Positions 6,984 to 14,625 of a stretch of DNA of 15,134 bases are shown here, piece after piece. The position numbers were made by a program, and so were the translations under genes. The DNA lies in contig CADCVI010000046.1 of assembly GCA_902806105.1 (NCBI GenBank), positions 1 through 15,134 on the forward strand, in the 5' to 3' direction. Position 1 is the stretch's first letter. Each line of letters starts with the position of its first letter. Below the pieces are notes generated by a model. It made no database searches and was not told where the DNA came from. It saw only the letters and a list, made by a program, of their open reading frames with translations. The stretch is from an uncultured Rubrobacteraceae bacterium (GTDB lineage Bacteria; Actinomycetota; Rubrobacteria; Rubrobacterales; Rubrobacteraceae).

Positions 6984-7039
6984 ACTCCGACCGATCTTCG
7001 GAAAACCCTAAACATTTCTAGCATATGGAGCTTATTCTA

Positions 7040-8869
7040 TCATGCCCCCGGGGAATCCCCGACAGCTTCCTCGGCCCGCTCGGCCACCCTGAGGACGACC
7101 GCCGCTAGGTCCTCCGCGTCCGAGAGGCGTATCGCCTCGACGACCTGGCCCTGCCTCTTGAGGTACGACGCGACGACCCGCGCCTCGTCGGCCTTCGCGG
7201 TCCCCGAGACCGTGTCTGCGTGGCCGCTCATGGCCTCATCGGCGAAGAGCTTCAGGCCCTCGGCGTCCGTGGGCTCGAAGCCTCCGTGGGCGACGAGACG
7301 GCCGTTGGAGAGGATAAAGACCTCGACGACGCCGGGCTCGGTGGAGGGTGCCACCACGGCCTGCACGCCCTCGGCGCTCACGATGGAGCGGGCGAGCCGG
7401 ATGCGTTGTATGCCGGCTATAAGGTCGCGCAGGCGGGCCGCGCCCTCGAACTCCAGGGCGGCGGCGAGCTTTCCGCGCTCCACGATCAGGGCCTTCAGGT
7501 GCTCCTCGCCGCCCTCGCCGCGCATCAGGGCCACGAGGGGCTCCATCACCGCCTCGCGGTACTCCGGTGGGCTCATGTTCATGCACGGGGCGCAGCGGCC
7601 CATCTGGCCGTAGAAGCAGGCCTCGTCCTCCGCGTTGCCGTTGCACCTTCTCAGGGGGAAGATCCTGCCGAGGGCCTCCACGCACGTGTCGAGCACGCCC
7701 GCGCTCCGGTACGGGCCGAGGCGGACGACGCCCTCGCGGGGCTCCTCGGTGCGGGGGACCCTCTTCGGCAGGGGGTACGGCTCGTTCCCGTCGAGCTCCA
7801 GAAACCAGGAAGCCTTCTGGCCGCGCCCGGCGCGGTTGTAACGGGGGAGGAGACGTTTGATCTCCCGGTCCTCGAAGATCAGGGCCGCAAGCTCCGTCTC
7901 GGTCTCGGTGTGGCGGACCTCCGCGACCTCCTGGACGAGGCGGCCGATCTTGCGCCGCCCGTCCCCGCCGTTGAAGTACGTCCTAACCCGGGCCTTGAGG
8001 TCTTTCGCCTTACCGACGTACAGGACGGTCTCGTCCTTGTCCACGAAGTAGTAGACCCCGGGGGTGCGCGGCAGGTTCTCTGCGAGGTGCCCCTTCTGCG
8101 GCTTGATGCGGCCGCGAGAAGCCTTCAGAGACGCCGCCTCGCCGACGCTCCCGATCCCGGCGGACTTCAGGAGCTTGAGGAGCTTCAGAAAGACCTCGGC
8201 GGTCGCGGCGGCGTCGGCGAGCGCCCGGTGGTTCGGGATGGTCCGCACCCCGAAGTGAGTGACGAGCGAGGCGAGCCGGTAGCGCTTGAGGCCGGGGACG
8301 AGCGTGCGGGAGAGCTTGAGCGTGTCGAGGATCGGGTTCGGCAGGGGTTCGAGGCCCAGAGCCTCTCTCGCCGCGGCGACGAAGGCGCAGTCGAAGTGGA
8401 CGTTGTGCCCGACGATCACCGCCCCCTCGACGAACTCCTCGAAGAGCGGCATGACCTTGCCGGACGTCGGCGCGTCCAGGACCATCCGGTCCGTGATGCC
8501 GGTGAGCCTGACGACGAACGGCTCTATGGGACGCTCGGGATTCACGAGGCTCGAGAACCTGTCGACCACCAGGCCGCCCTGAACCTTGACGGCCCCGATC
8601 TCCGTGATGCCGCCCTTCCCGGCGGAGGAGCCGGTAGTCTCGACGTCGAAGACGACGTACGGGGCCTCGTCCAGGGGCAGGGACTCGGGGTCTACGGTTC
8701 GGAGGGCCCCCGTGGAATCCCAGCGGAAGCGCGGATCGTCGCCTATGAGCCCCTCGACGTGCGCGCGGGCGTCGCCGTTGAGGCCGGGGAGGCCGAGCAG
8801 GTCGGTGGAGATCTCCTCCGCGCCCACGGGTCCGCGGTCCCTGACGAACCCGTAGAAGCTAGGAGGCAC
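7040..8869 (-). CDS. DEDDh 3'-5' exonuclease fused to UvrC/Cho-like GIY-YIG nuclease
   Basis: 609 residues. After about 70 residues of unassigned N-terminus comes a DnaQ-type exonuclease with all five DEDDh residues: D75 and E77 (VFDVETTG), D160 (GHNVHFD), H214 and D219 (NHRALAD). It is joined to a UvrC-like N-terminal half: GIY-YIG domain at about 268-345 (GVYYF 271-275, LYVGKA 283-288, R294, E333), a cysteine-rich segment (C..C..GRCAPC), and a UVR-like motif (LAAALEFEGAARLRDLI). The C-terminal RNase-H-like endonuclease and tandem helix-hairpin-helix domains of true UvrC are absent. This architecture is known in actinobacteria (mycobacterial Rv2191-like proteins). It would cut and trim damaged DNA, but the substrate is inferred. 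The start is GTG at 8869, overlapping the helix-hairpin-helix gene by 11 bases, so the two are likely translationally coupled. True uvrC should lie elsewhere. Confidence 0.9.
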   Translation of the reverse strand: MPPSFYGFVRDRGPVGAEEISTDLLGLPGLNGDARAHVEGLIGDDPRFRWDSTGALRTVDPESLPLDEAPYVVFDVETTGSSAGKGGITEIGAVKVQGGLVVDRFSSLVNPERPIEPFVVRLTGITDRMVLDAPTSGKVMPLFEEFVEGAVIVGHNVHFDCAFVAAAREALGLEPLPNPILDTLKLSRTLVPGLKRYRLASLVTHFGVRTIPNHRALADAAATAEVFLKLLKLLKSAGIGSVGEAASLKASRGRIKPQKGHLAENLPRTPGVYYFVDKDETVLYVGKAKDLKARVRTYFNGGDGRRKIGRLVQEVAEVRHTETETELAALIFEDREIKRLLPRYNRAGRGQKASWFLELDGNEPYPLPKRVPRTEEPREGVVRLGPYRSAGVLDTCVEALGRIFPLRRCNGNAEDEACFYGQMGRCAPCMNMSPPEYREAVMEPLVALMRGEGGEEHLKALIVERGKLAAALEFEGAARLRDLIAGIQRIRLARSIVSAEGVQAVVAPSTEPGVVEVFILSNGRLVAHGGFEPTDAEGLKLFADEAMSGHADTVSGTAKADEARVVASYLKRQGQVVEAIRLSDAEDLAAVVLRVAERAEEAVGDSPGA

Positions 8870-9899
8870 GTACCTCCGTCCCGCCGCCGACCGTCCCCTC
8901 TTCGAGCACGGCCTTGGCGATGGTGCGGGCCTGGGACTCGGTGACGCCCTCGACGGCGACGAGGTTGCCGTAGGTGTACTCGTGGTCGAGGAGGCCGCTC
9001 GCGAGCACCCGGGCGCGCGTCTTGTCGCCCACGCCGGGGAGCTTCACGGTGTGGAAGATCTTGCCGCGGTGTATCCGCAGGGCGCGCACCCCGGCGAGCT
9101 TCTCTCCGTGTACGAGCACGCGCTTTAGGGTGTCGGCGAAGAGCGCGACCTGCTCCGGGTAGTAGACGCTCCTGCCCATCAGGGACGGCGTCATCGGCTC
9201 GGGGTGCAATAGGTTCGCGTTGCGCAGCGTCGTGTGGCCCGGCGGCTCGTTGGGGCCGAGTGGGTCCGCATCGCCGAGGGCCTGGGCTCGGGCCGCGTGC
9301 TCCTCGACCTGGGCTTCGAGGTCGCCGGATAAGTCGAGCTCCGTCTGGACCGGCGCCCCGCGGAAGCGGTCGTTGCGGTTGGCGGCGTGGAGGAAGCGGC
9401 GCGGGCTCGCCTCGTTCTTGTAGAACTCGACCACGGCGAGGGCCCGCTTCTCGCCGATGCCGGGCAGACGGGCGAGGTACTTTGCGTCTCCGGCGTCGAT
9501 GGCCTCGCGCAGTTCCGGAGGGTCGACGGCCTCGGCGGCCTTCGCCGCCGCCCTCTTGTCCACGCCGCGCACCCGCTCCAGCATGCCGTTCACGCTCTCC
9601 GGGTCCACGCCGCGCCTGAGGTGGTTGATCTTGCGTGCCCCGGTGAACGGGCTGTTCTCTTCCCAGTGCCAGATGAACTCGCGCACGCGCTCGACGGCCG
9701 CCGTGTCTTCCGGGACGAACTCTATCGTCACCCCGTTGCCGACGTAGCGCCCGTTGGCCCCCGGCAGGTTCTCGGCGGCGGACTGCACCTGTACCTTTAC
9801 CGTCGGGGAATAGAAGGAGAAGTTGACCGGGAGCCCCGGTGCGACCTCCTTCATCATCCGGCGCCGGAAGATGTTGTCCTCGAAATCAGAGCCGATCAT
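8859..9899 (-). CDS. Tandem helix-hairpin-helix protein with RuvA-like central domain
   Basis: 346 residues. Residues about 1-90 have no motif I recognise. Residues 104-160 resemble RuvA domain II: a first hairpin (VRGVDKRAAAKAAEAV), then REAIDAGDAKYLARLPGIG, which parallels the AI..GD...L..IPGIGKKTA stretch of RuvA. A charged linker (about 165-240) leads to a second pair of hairpins: KLPGVGDKTRARVLASGL at 286-303 and VEGVTESQARTIAKAV at 316-331. Such hairpins grip the DNA backbone without sequence preference, so this is likely a structure-specific DNA-binding protein. It is not RuvA: the OB-fold N-terminus is missing and the protein is much longer. Its stop overlaps the start of the exonuclease/GIY-YIG gene, suggesting one repair function. 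The ATG at 9899 has no close ribosome site; TAGACT nine bases upstream could be a -10 box giving a nearly leaderless message. Confidence 0.7.
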   Translation of the reverse strand: MIGSDFEDNIFRRRMMKEVAPGLPVNFSFYSPTVKVQVQSAAENLPGANGRYVGNGVTIEFVPEDTAAVERVREFIWHWEENSPFTGARKINHLRRGVDPESVNGMLERVRGVDKRAAAKAAEAVDPPELREAIDAGDAKYLARLPGIGEKRALAVVEFYKNEASPRRFLHAANRNDRFRGAPVQTELDLSGDLEAQVEEHAARAQALGDADPLGPNEPPGHTTLRNANLLHPEPMTPSLMGRSVYYPEQVALFADTLKRVLVHGEKLAGVRALRIHRGKIFHTVKLPGVGDKTRARVLASGLLDHEYTYGNLVAVEGVTESQARTIAKAVLEEGTVGGGTEVRAS

Positions 9900-9928
9900 A
9901 AGATCATAAGTCTACCACCGACGCCCCT

Positions 9929-9957
9929 CCTCCCCGCCCCCGCCTGCTCCGGGGAGG
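9929..9957 (-). terminator. GC-rich hairpin after moeA
   Basis: CCTCCCC (9929-9935) pairs with GGGGAGG (9951-9957) around a 15-base loop, just after the moeA stop and before the helix-hairpin-helix gene. There is no T-tract, so it is only a weak terminator candidate in a very G+C-rich patch. Confidence 0.25.
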
Positions 9958-9964
9958 GCGCGGC

Positions 9965-11224
9965 TCATCCCTGCGAAGCAGCCCGCAACACGACGTCTTC
10001 GCGCAGGACGATGGCCTCCACGGGCTCCCCGGCGCTTATGCCCTCGGACTCGGGCCCGATGAGCGCGAGGGCGTCGGCCTTGGTGAGCGAGCTGACGAGA
10101 CCCGAGCCCTGGGCGCCGACGGACTCGGCCCTGAACCCCTTCTCCGTCCGGGTCAGGGTGACGCGCATGGCGTGCATCCTGCCGAACCGGTTCTCGACGT
10201 GGTGGTCGAAGTAGACCTCGATGTGGGGCCGGTGCCTGTCGTCTCGCCCGGTCATCCTCATGAGGGCGGGACGGACGAAGAGCTCGAAGCAGACCATCGC
10301 GGAGACGGGGTTGCCGGGGAGGCCGAAGAAGCTGACGCCGCCATCGTTGCCGTCCCTCGCCCCGAAGAAGACCGGCTTGCCGGGCTTGAGCTTTACGCCC
10401 CAGAAGACCTGGCTCACCCCGAGGTCGAGGAGCGTGCTCTTGACGAGGTCCTTCTCCCCCACCGAGACCCCGCCGCTCGTGACGACGACGTCGGCGTCTT
10501 CGAGGGCTTCTTCGAGGGCGGCGCGCAGCACGTCCGCGTCGTCGGAGGCGGCGGAGACGCGGCGGGCGTCGGCGCCGGATTCCAGGGCCTGGGCCACCAG
10601 GGCGTAGGAGTTGGAGTCGAAGATCTCGCCGGGGGCGAGCTCGCGCGCGCCCGGCTCGACAAGCTCGGTGCCGGTCGCGAGCACGACCACCTTCGGGCGG
10701 CGGTACACCGGAAGCTCGCCGTATCCCTGGGTGGCGGCGAGGGCGATCTCGGGCGCCCCTATCTCCGCCCCGGCCTTGAGGATGAGGTCGCCCTCGTGGA
10801 CGTCGCCGCCGCGCTCGCGGAGGTTGTTGCCGGGCGGGATCGCCTTCGAGATCTCGAACCGCTCGCCCCAGCCGGAGGTGTCCTCGACCATGACTACCGC
10901 GTCGGCGCCGGCGGGGATGACGCCGCCGGTGAAGATCTTGATGGCCTCCCCCTCCCCCACGCTCCCCTCCGCCGGTAGCCCCGCCGGGGCCTCATCCACG
11001 ACCTCGAAGGTCCGCCCGGCCTCCGTGTCGGCGCTCCGGACGGCGTAGCCGTCGACCGCCGAGTTGTCGAAGGGCGGCGAGTCGAACCGGGCGTAGAGGT
11101 CTTCTGCGAGCGAGAGGCCCCTGGCCTCGACGAGCGGAACCATCGCCACGGGCAGCCGCCGCACGTTCTCCTCGACGAGGCGCACGGCGTCGTTGTGGTC
11201 TATGAGCTTCTGGAAGAGTTGCAT
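9965..11224 (-). CDS. moeA: Molybdopterin molybdotransferase MoeA
   Basis: A 419-residue enzyme that inserts molybdate into adenylated molybdopterin in the last step of molybdenum cofactor synthesis in the cytoplasm. Recognisable family blocks, in order, are FDNSAVDGYAV, KIFTGGVIPAGADAVVMVED, LATGTELVEPG with GEIFDSNSYALVA, VVTSGGVSVGEKDLVK, KLKPGKPVFFG and FGLPGNPVSAMVCFE, followed by the C-terminal beta domain. Length is normal. I chose ATG at 11224 because homology begins there (MQLFQKLIDHNDAVRLV) and GGGGTGGGG lies just upstream. The in-frame extension to 11320 reads an Arg/Ala-rich stretch that belongs to the decayed urease locus. No other molybdenum-cofactor gene is present, and nothing in the window is recognisably a molybdoenzyme. 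Confidence 0.95.
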   Translation of the reverse strand: MQLFQKLIDHNDAVRLVEENVRRLPVAMVPLVEARGLSLAEDLYARFDSPPFDNSAVDGYAVRSADTEAGRTFEVVDEAPAGLPAEGSVGEGEAIKIFTGGVIPAGADAVVMVEDTSGWGERFEISKAIPPGNNLRERGGDVHEGDLILKAGAEIGAPEIALAATQGYGELPVYRRPKVVVLATGTELVEPGARELAPGEIFDSNSYALVAQALESGADARRVSAASDDADVLRAALEEALEDADVVVTSGGVSVGEKDLVKSTLLDLGVSQVFWGVKLKPGKPVFFGARDGNDGGVSFFGLPGNPVSAMVCFELFVRPALMRMTGRDDRHRPHIEVYFDHHVENRFGRMHAMRVTLTRTEKGFRAESVGAQGSGLVSSLTKADALALIGPESEGISAGEPVEAIVLREDVVLRAASQG

Positions 11225-11285
11225 CGCCCCACCCCTATCTGATGTCCTTTCGGGCCAAGCTACCACACCTCCCCGGGCGGGGGCG

Positions 11286-11644
11286 TCAGCCCGAGACGTG
11301 CCCGCGAGGCGGCGCGGCAAGCGTCGAGCGCCCGTAGAGCACCGTGGCGTCGCGCGCGAGGATGCGCACCGCGCAGAGCCCTGAAGACGGGACGCTCGCG
11401 GAGGCCAGGGTGCGAGACATTCGAAGAGTACGCCGTACAGACCGCCCGCTGGCGGCTCGAGGTCCTGCGGGTCGAGGCCGTGCAGCCCGGCGAGAAAGGA
11501 AGAAGTTTACCGCCGAAGGGTCCGCCGCTCGAGGATACCGCTCCGCGTGATGCGCGTGCGGGAGGAGAGGCGAGAGTAGGCGAACCCGTCCCAGCGGGCG
11601 CTGCGGCCTGCGGGGAAGGTATCCAGGGTGACGCGGGTAGAGTT
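11286..11644 (-). pseudogene. ureD: Remnant of urease accessory gene ureD (3' part)
   Basis: Reading on the minus strand in the moeA frame, [20 protein letters not shown] resembles the central UreD block (an aGR.a.gd.f.f..l.sr pattern). After an in-frame TAA at 11507-11509 the same frame continues with [10 protein letters not shown] and [14 protein letters not shown], which resemble the next UreD segments. A shift to another frame near 11410 then gives [20 protein letters not shown], similar to the UreD C-terminus (LLxVRxLAxDAExL), ending at a stop at 11286. One stop and at least one frameshift make it non-functional. UreD normally scaffolds nickel insertion into urease with UreF and UreG. 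The match is from remembered family patterns and is weaker than the ureC match next to it; a BLASTX search would settle it. Confidence 0.5.
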
Positions 11645-11887
11645 CGAGATGCCGGAGTGGTTCATCACGAGGGCGCTGATGACGACGGGGCCCATCGCCC
11701 CTCGGCGCGTGTCGTCCCTGCGCTATCCCGTTGCGCACGGACTTACCACCCCCGAAGAAGGCCTCCTCACCGGAGGGCGTCGGGTCGCATTCCACTCCGA
11801 CGAGAGACGCGTCCGCGAGGCGGACCGGATCGCCGGTCGTGGGACCGAACATGCCACCGTACCGGCGTAGTACGCCTATCGCGCCTC
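11645..11887 (-). pseudogene. ureC: Remnant of urease alpha subunit gene ureC (5' part)
   Basis: On the minus strand [20 protein letters not shown], then [18 protein letters not shown], closely match the N-terminus of urease alpha (Y..MFGPT.GD.VRLADT ... FGGGKVIRDGMGQ). After a frameshift between about 11711 and 11695 the adjacent frame gives [13 protein letters not shown], matching the following VVITNALI.DH.GI. No start codon is visible at the expected place, and the nickel-binding and catalytic parts (more than 450 residues) are absent. The homology then passes directly into ureD-like sequence. Urease hydrolyses urea to ammonia; here it is dead. The remnant starts right after the stop of the cupin gene. 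Confidence 0.8.
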
Positions 11888-11895
11888 GACGGCCG

Positions 11896-12261
11896 TTAGT
11901 GGGCCTCGTAGTAGTCGTTGCCCCTGGAAAACTCCACGAACACGCACGGTACGTCGCCGACCGTCCATGCGTCGTGGCCGGGGGGCAGCATCATCACGTC
12001 GTTCGGACCGAAAACCTCTTCGGAGCCGTCGTCCATGACGACCTTGAGCTGCCCGGACTGGACGAGCGCCACATGGGGAAGCTCGCAGCTGTGCGTGCCG
12101 GCGTAATCTTGCAGGTCCTCCGACCACCGGGCGCCGACGCCGAAGGTAACGCGGGTGACGCTCACCGCGTCCAGGGTCACTGTCTCTTTCTGGATCCTGC
12201 CGTGTACATCCACCTCGGCACCGCTGTCGAGGTTCTCCTTCTGCATCGTGGGTAACGCCAT
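11896..12261 (-). CDS. Small cupin-domain protein
   Basis: A 121-residue single-domain cupin. The beta-barrel core is visible: [20 protein letters not shown] (56-75, H57 and H63 in the first cupin motif region), then [23 protein letters not shown] (second motif, PPGH at 94-97). Metal ligands are partly unconventional: the usual HxH is HSCELPH and the second-motif histidine directly follows the glycine. The reaction is unknown; small cupins include isomerases, dioxygenases and ligand sensors. I chose ATG at 12261 because the cupin homology begins soon after and an AGAGGCGG ribosome site precedes it; an extension to 12327 overlaps decayed sequence and looks spurious. It sits between the urease remnant and the formamidase genes, so a link to small-amide nitrogen use is possible but only by position. 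Confidence 0.75.
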   Translation of the reverse strand: MALPTMQKENLDSGAEVDVHGRIQKETVTLDAVSVTRVTFGVGARWSEDLQDYAGTHSCELPHVALVQSGQLKVVMDDGSEEVFGPNDVMMLPPGHDAWTVGDVPCVFVEFSRGNDYYEAH

Positions 12262-12356
12262 CGGGTGACCGCCTCTCTTATCGTCCGCCTTCTCGCAAAC
12301 GAAACCGTGCTCGCGTGCCCGGCGCAACGCCGCCCATTCTCACGAGCATGCTCCTC

Positions 12357-12520
12357 TTTACTCCAAACGTTCACCCCGCCGAGCCCGCGGCCGAGCACCT
12401 GCGGCTCCTCGCGCTGGTCCTCGTAGGTCTGCTTCAGGATGCACCCCACAGTATCCAGGGCCTCGAACCCGTCGCTCCAATGGACGCAGGTCTTGATGGC
12501 GCAGCGCGCAGTCGCTCTAC
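12357..12520 (-). pseudogene. Unidentified coding-like patch in the gap 12262-12610
   Basis: The 349-base gap between the cupin and FmdB genes has no complete gene. Within it, one minus-strand frame shows strong coding bias: of the 43 codons from 12497 down to 12369, 40 end in G or C. The peptide contains KTCVHWSDGFEALDTVG and GCILKQTYEDQREEPQVL. The frame has no start codon with a ribosome site on its upstream side, and the bias fades after about 12357. A neighbouring frame starting at an ATG near 12573 (MLFVPTWTAVK) could be the original 5' end joined by a frameshift. I do not recognise the protein. It may be a decayed gene or a small real gene with a sequencing or evolutionary frameshift. 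Confidence 0.35.
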
Positions 12521-12610
12521 TGCCGGGGTCTCCTTCCGGTACCCTGGCTTCACTGCCGTCCAGGTAGGCACGAAAAGCATGGCGCCTTGGTACGAAACGG
12601 GACTTCGGTC

Positions 12611-12895
12611 TCAGTGTCCCAGGGCCCAGGGCCTGCCGTGGCTGTGGCTGTGTTTTGTGCTGGATCTGGTGTTTCCCACGGGCCGCCTCACCACTTCCGG
12701 CTCGTATGCGCTCTTCTCGGACCGGTCCATTGCCTTCGAGAGGCCCGCCGACATCCTCCGGGTGTTGGGCATCGAGTAGATCCGGCTCGCCTCCTCCCCG
12801 CAGGAGGGGCAGGTCGACGGATCGCTCGCCTCGGCGAACGAGCGTCTCTGCTCGAAAACCCCGCAATCCCCGCAGACGAAATCGTAAATAGGCAT
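12611..12895 (-). CDS. fmdB: FmdB-type zinc-ribbon protein
   Basis: A 94-residue protein beginning MPIYDFVCGDCG, the hallmark of the FmdB family. Two CxxC pairs (C8/C11 and C29/C32) form a zinc ribbon. The C-terminal half is basic and polar, ending in a His-rich tail (KHSHSHGR), with no fold I can name. FmdB was described as a putative regulator of formamidase in Methylophilus; family members are widespread and the molecular role is not firmly established. The start is ATG at 12895, preceded by GAGGGGG. Its gene is divergent from fmdA, 277 bases away, which supports a regulatory link. Downstream, after the gap with the unidentified patch, lies the cupin gene on the same strand. Confidence 0.85.
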   Translation of the reverse strand: MPIYDFVCGDCGVFEQRRSFAEASDPSTCPSCGEEASRIYSMPNTRRMSAGLSKAMDRSEKSAYEPEVVRRPVGNTRSSTKHSHSHGRPWALGH

Positions 12896-13017
12896 TCGGC
12901 CCCCTCTTCCTTCCAACGTTTGTGTCCCCGCGTGTCGCGCGATCCGAGTTAAGCACAACTGATACCTTCGCGCCAATAGGATTCCTGGGCTTTTTGATCC
13001 CGTTGTTCCAGAATGCC

Positions 13018-13046
13018 TTGACACGGATTTCGGCCTTCTGTAGTTT
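13018..13046 (+). promoter_or_regulatory. Strong sigma70-type promoter for fmdA
   Basis: A perfect TTGACA (13018-13023) and TAGTTT (13041-13046) are separated by exactly 17 bases. Transcription would start near 13053, giving a leader of about 120 bases before fmdA. No comparable promoter is clear for fmdB on the other strand. I saw no obvious long operator palindrome in 12896-13172. Confidence 0.7.
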
Positions 13047-13172
13047 CGGTTCCTACAGGTGCATCCGGGGAAGCACCACGGGGAAAGGGAGGACGACAGG
13101 GGCAGCCGAGAGAGCCGATGCGTGACGCTGCTCCCGAACAACGGGGAGCCACTACGGGGGAAGGAGAGTTCG

Positions 13173-14459
13173 ATGGCCGAGTCCTTATTCAAGGTCGACG
13201 TAAACAAGTACATGCAGGAGCAGGAGGTCCCTGGACACAATCGCTGGCACCCGGACATTCCGGCGGCGGCGTCTACCGATCCGGGGACGGACTTCCGCAT
13301 GGAGTGTCTGGACTGGACCAACCGCCAGGTCAGGAACGACGACTCGGCGGACGACATCCGCGACATGGACCTGACGCCCTGCCACGTCCTCAGCGGTCCG
13401 ATCCACATCAACGGCGCGGAGCCCGGCGACCTTCTGGTCGTGGACATCCTCGATATCGGACCGCCGACGGGGCCGGGGGAGCAATGGGGCTACACCGGCA
13501 TCTTCTCCAAACAGAACGGCGGCGGCTTTCTCACGGACTACTATCCCGACGCCCACAAGGCGATCTGGGACCTCCGCGGGCTGTACGCCTCCAGCCGCCA
13601 CATCCCCGACGTGCAGTTTGTGGGGATCAAACACCCCGGCCTTATCGGCTGCGCCCCTTCCCACGACCTCCTCGCGGAGTGGAACCGGCGGGAGAGGGCC
13701 CTCATAGCGACGGACCCGGAGAGGGTGCCCGCGCTTGCGCTCCCGCCGTTGCCGGACAACGCGCTCCTCGGGACGATGACGGGCGGCGAGTTCGACCGGG
13801 CCGCCGGCGAGGCCGCGCGGACGATCCCGCCGCGCGAGCACGGCGGCAACTGCGACATCAAGAACCTGACCGTCGGCTCGCGAGTCTACTTCCCGGTGTA
13901 CGTCGACGGGGCGAAGCTCAGCCTGGGGGACCTGCACTTCTCGCAGGGAGACGGCGAGATCACGTTCTGCGGCGCGATCGAGATGGCGGGCTACATCGAC
14001 CTCGGGGTGGAGCTTATAAAGGGCGGCATGGCGAAGTACGGGATGGACCGCCCCCAGCACATGCCGATCTTCGAGCTCAGCCACTACGAGCCCCGCTACT
14101 CCAGCAACCTCGTCTTCGAGGGCATCGGGGTCGCCGAAGACGGCACCCAGCGCTACCTGGACCTCACGCAAGCCTACCGTCAGGCCTGCCTGAACTGCAT
14201 CTCCTACCTCAAGCAGCACGGCTACACCGACGAGCAAGCCTACATCATCCTCGGGGCCGCCCCGGTCGAGGGCAGGGTCAGCGGCGTCGTGGACATACCG
14301 AACGCTTGCGTCTCGATCTACCTGCCGACCGAGATCTTCAAGCGCACGATCTTCCCGACGGAGGTCCCATCCCGCACCCGGAGTGAGGCCCAGACCCCCA
14401 GTGCCCCGGGTGAACCCAACATCCAGGAGACGCAGGTGCAGTGGGGAGCCGGACGGTAG
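13173..14459 (+). CDS. fmdA: Formamidase (acetamidase/formamidase family, FmdA)
   Basis: A 428-residue cytoplasmic hydrolase releasing ammonia from formamide (and possibly other short amides), giving nitrogen from C1 amides. The sequence follows FmdA throughout: GHNRWHPDIP near the N-terminus (21-30), LSGPIHINGAEPGDLLVVDI (73-92), GIFSKQNGGGFLTD, FVGIKHPGLIGCAPS (149-163), REHGGNCDIKNL (221-232), GDLHFSQGDGEI (252-263) and a conserved C-terminal region. Length fits formamidases, slightly extended by a low-complexity tail. I chose ATG at 13173 because AAGGAGAG lies six bases upstream and homology starts there; an in-frame ATG at 13059 reads non-conserved sequence. The leader has a small stem-loop at 13130-13149 (GCTCCCG with CGGGGAGC, one bulge) close to the ribosome site. 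Possible substrates other than formamide cannot be excluded. Confidence 0.93.
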   Translation: MAESLFKVDVNKYMQEQEVPGHNRWHPDIPAAASTDPGTDFRMECLDWTNRQVRNDDSADDIRDMDLTPCHVLSGPIHINGAEPGDLLVVDILDIGPPTGPGEQWGYTGIFSKQNGGGFLTDYYPDAHKAIWDLRGLYASSRHIPDVQFVGIKHPGLIGCAPSHDLLAEWNRRERALIATDPERVPALALPPLPDNALLGTMTGGEFDRAAGEAARTIPPREHGGNCDIKNLTVGSRVYFPVYVDGAKLSLGDLHFSQGDGEITFCGAIEMAGYIDLGVELIKGGMAKYGMDRPQHMPIFELSHYEPRYSSNLVFEGIGVAEDGTQRYLDLTQAYRQACLNCISYLKQHGYTDEQAYIILGAAPVEGRVSGVVDIPNACVSIYLPTEIFKRTIFPTEVPSRTRSEAQTPSAPGEPNIQETQVQWGAGR

Positions 14460-14555
14460 ACCCCGGGGGGTACCGGAACGGTGCTCCGGAGGGTCCGTCC
14501 GGATGACGGCGTCCCATAATCGGCGCGTCGCGTAGACGCAGATAACCAACGCTCC

Positions 14556-14594
14556 CGTGCGGGGCGGGGTCGAACACGGCCCCCGCCCCGCACG
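14556..14594 (+). terminator. 14-bp perfect stem-loop after fmdA, probable terminator
   Basis: CGTGCGGGGCGGGG (14556-14569) pairs perfectly with CCCCGCCCCGCACG (14581-14594) around an 11-base loop, about 97 bases after the fmdA stop. There is no T-tract, as is common for actinobacterial terminators. The stem is by far the most stable structure in this gap. Confidence 0.6.
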
Positions 14595-14625
14595 CCGGCG
14601 GCCCATACCCCCGAGGAGACAGGCG

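Noticed and set aside
7220..8944. Very long plus-strand open frame opposite the exonuclease/GIY-YIG gene
   Set aside because: It is a complementary-strand shadow: the minus strand carries complete family motifs, and the plus reading has none and no ribosome site.
12315..12779. Plus-strand frame of 154 codons across the cupin-FmdB gap
   Set aside because: Third-position bias is weaker than on the minus strand, and it overlaps the clear FmdB gene.
14565..14585. T-loop-like GGTCGAAC sequence suggesting a tRNA
   Set aside because: It is the loop of the terminator hairpin; no anticodon or D arms fit around it.
13185..14606. Long minus-strand open frame opposite fmdA
   Set aside because: fmdA is clear on the other strand; the minus reading is an Arg/Val-rich shadow.
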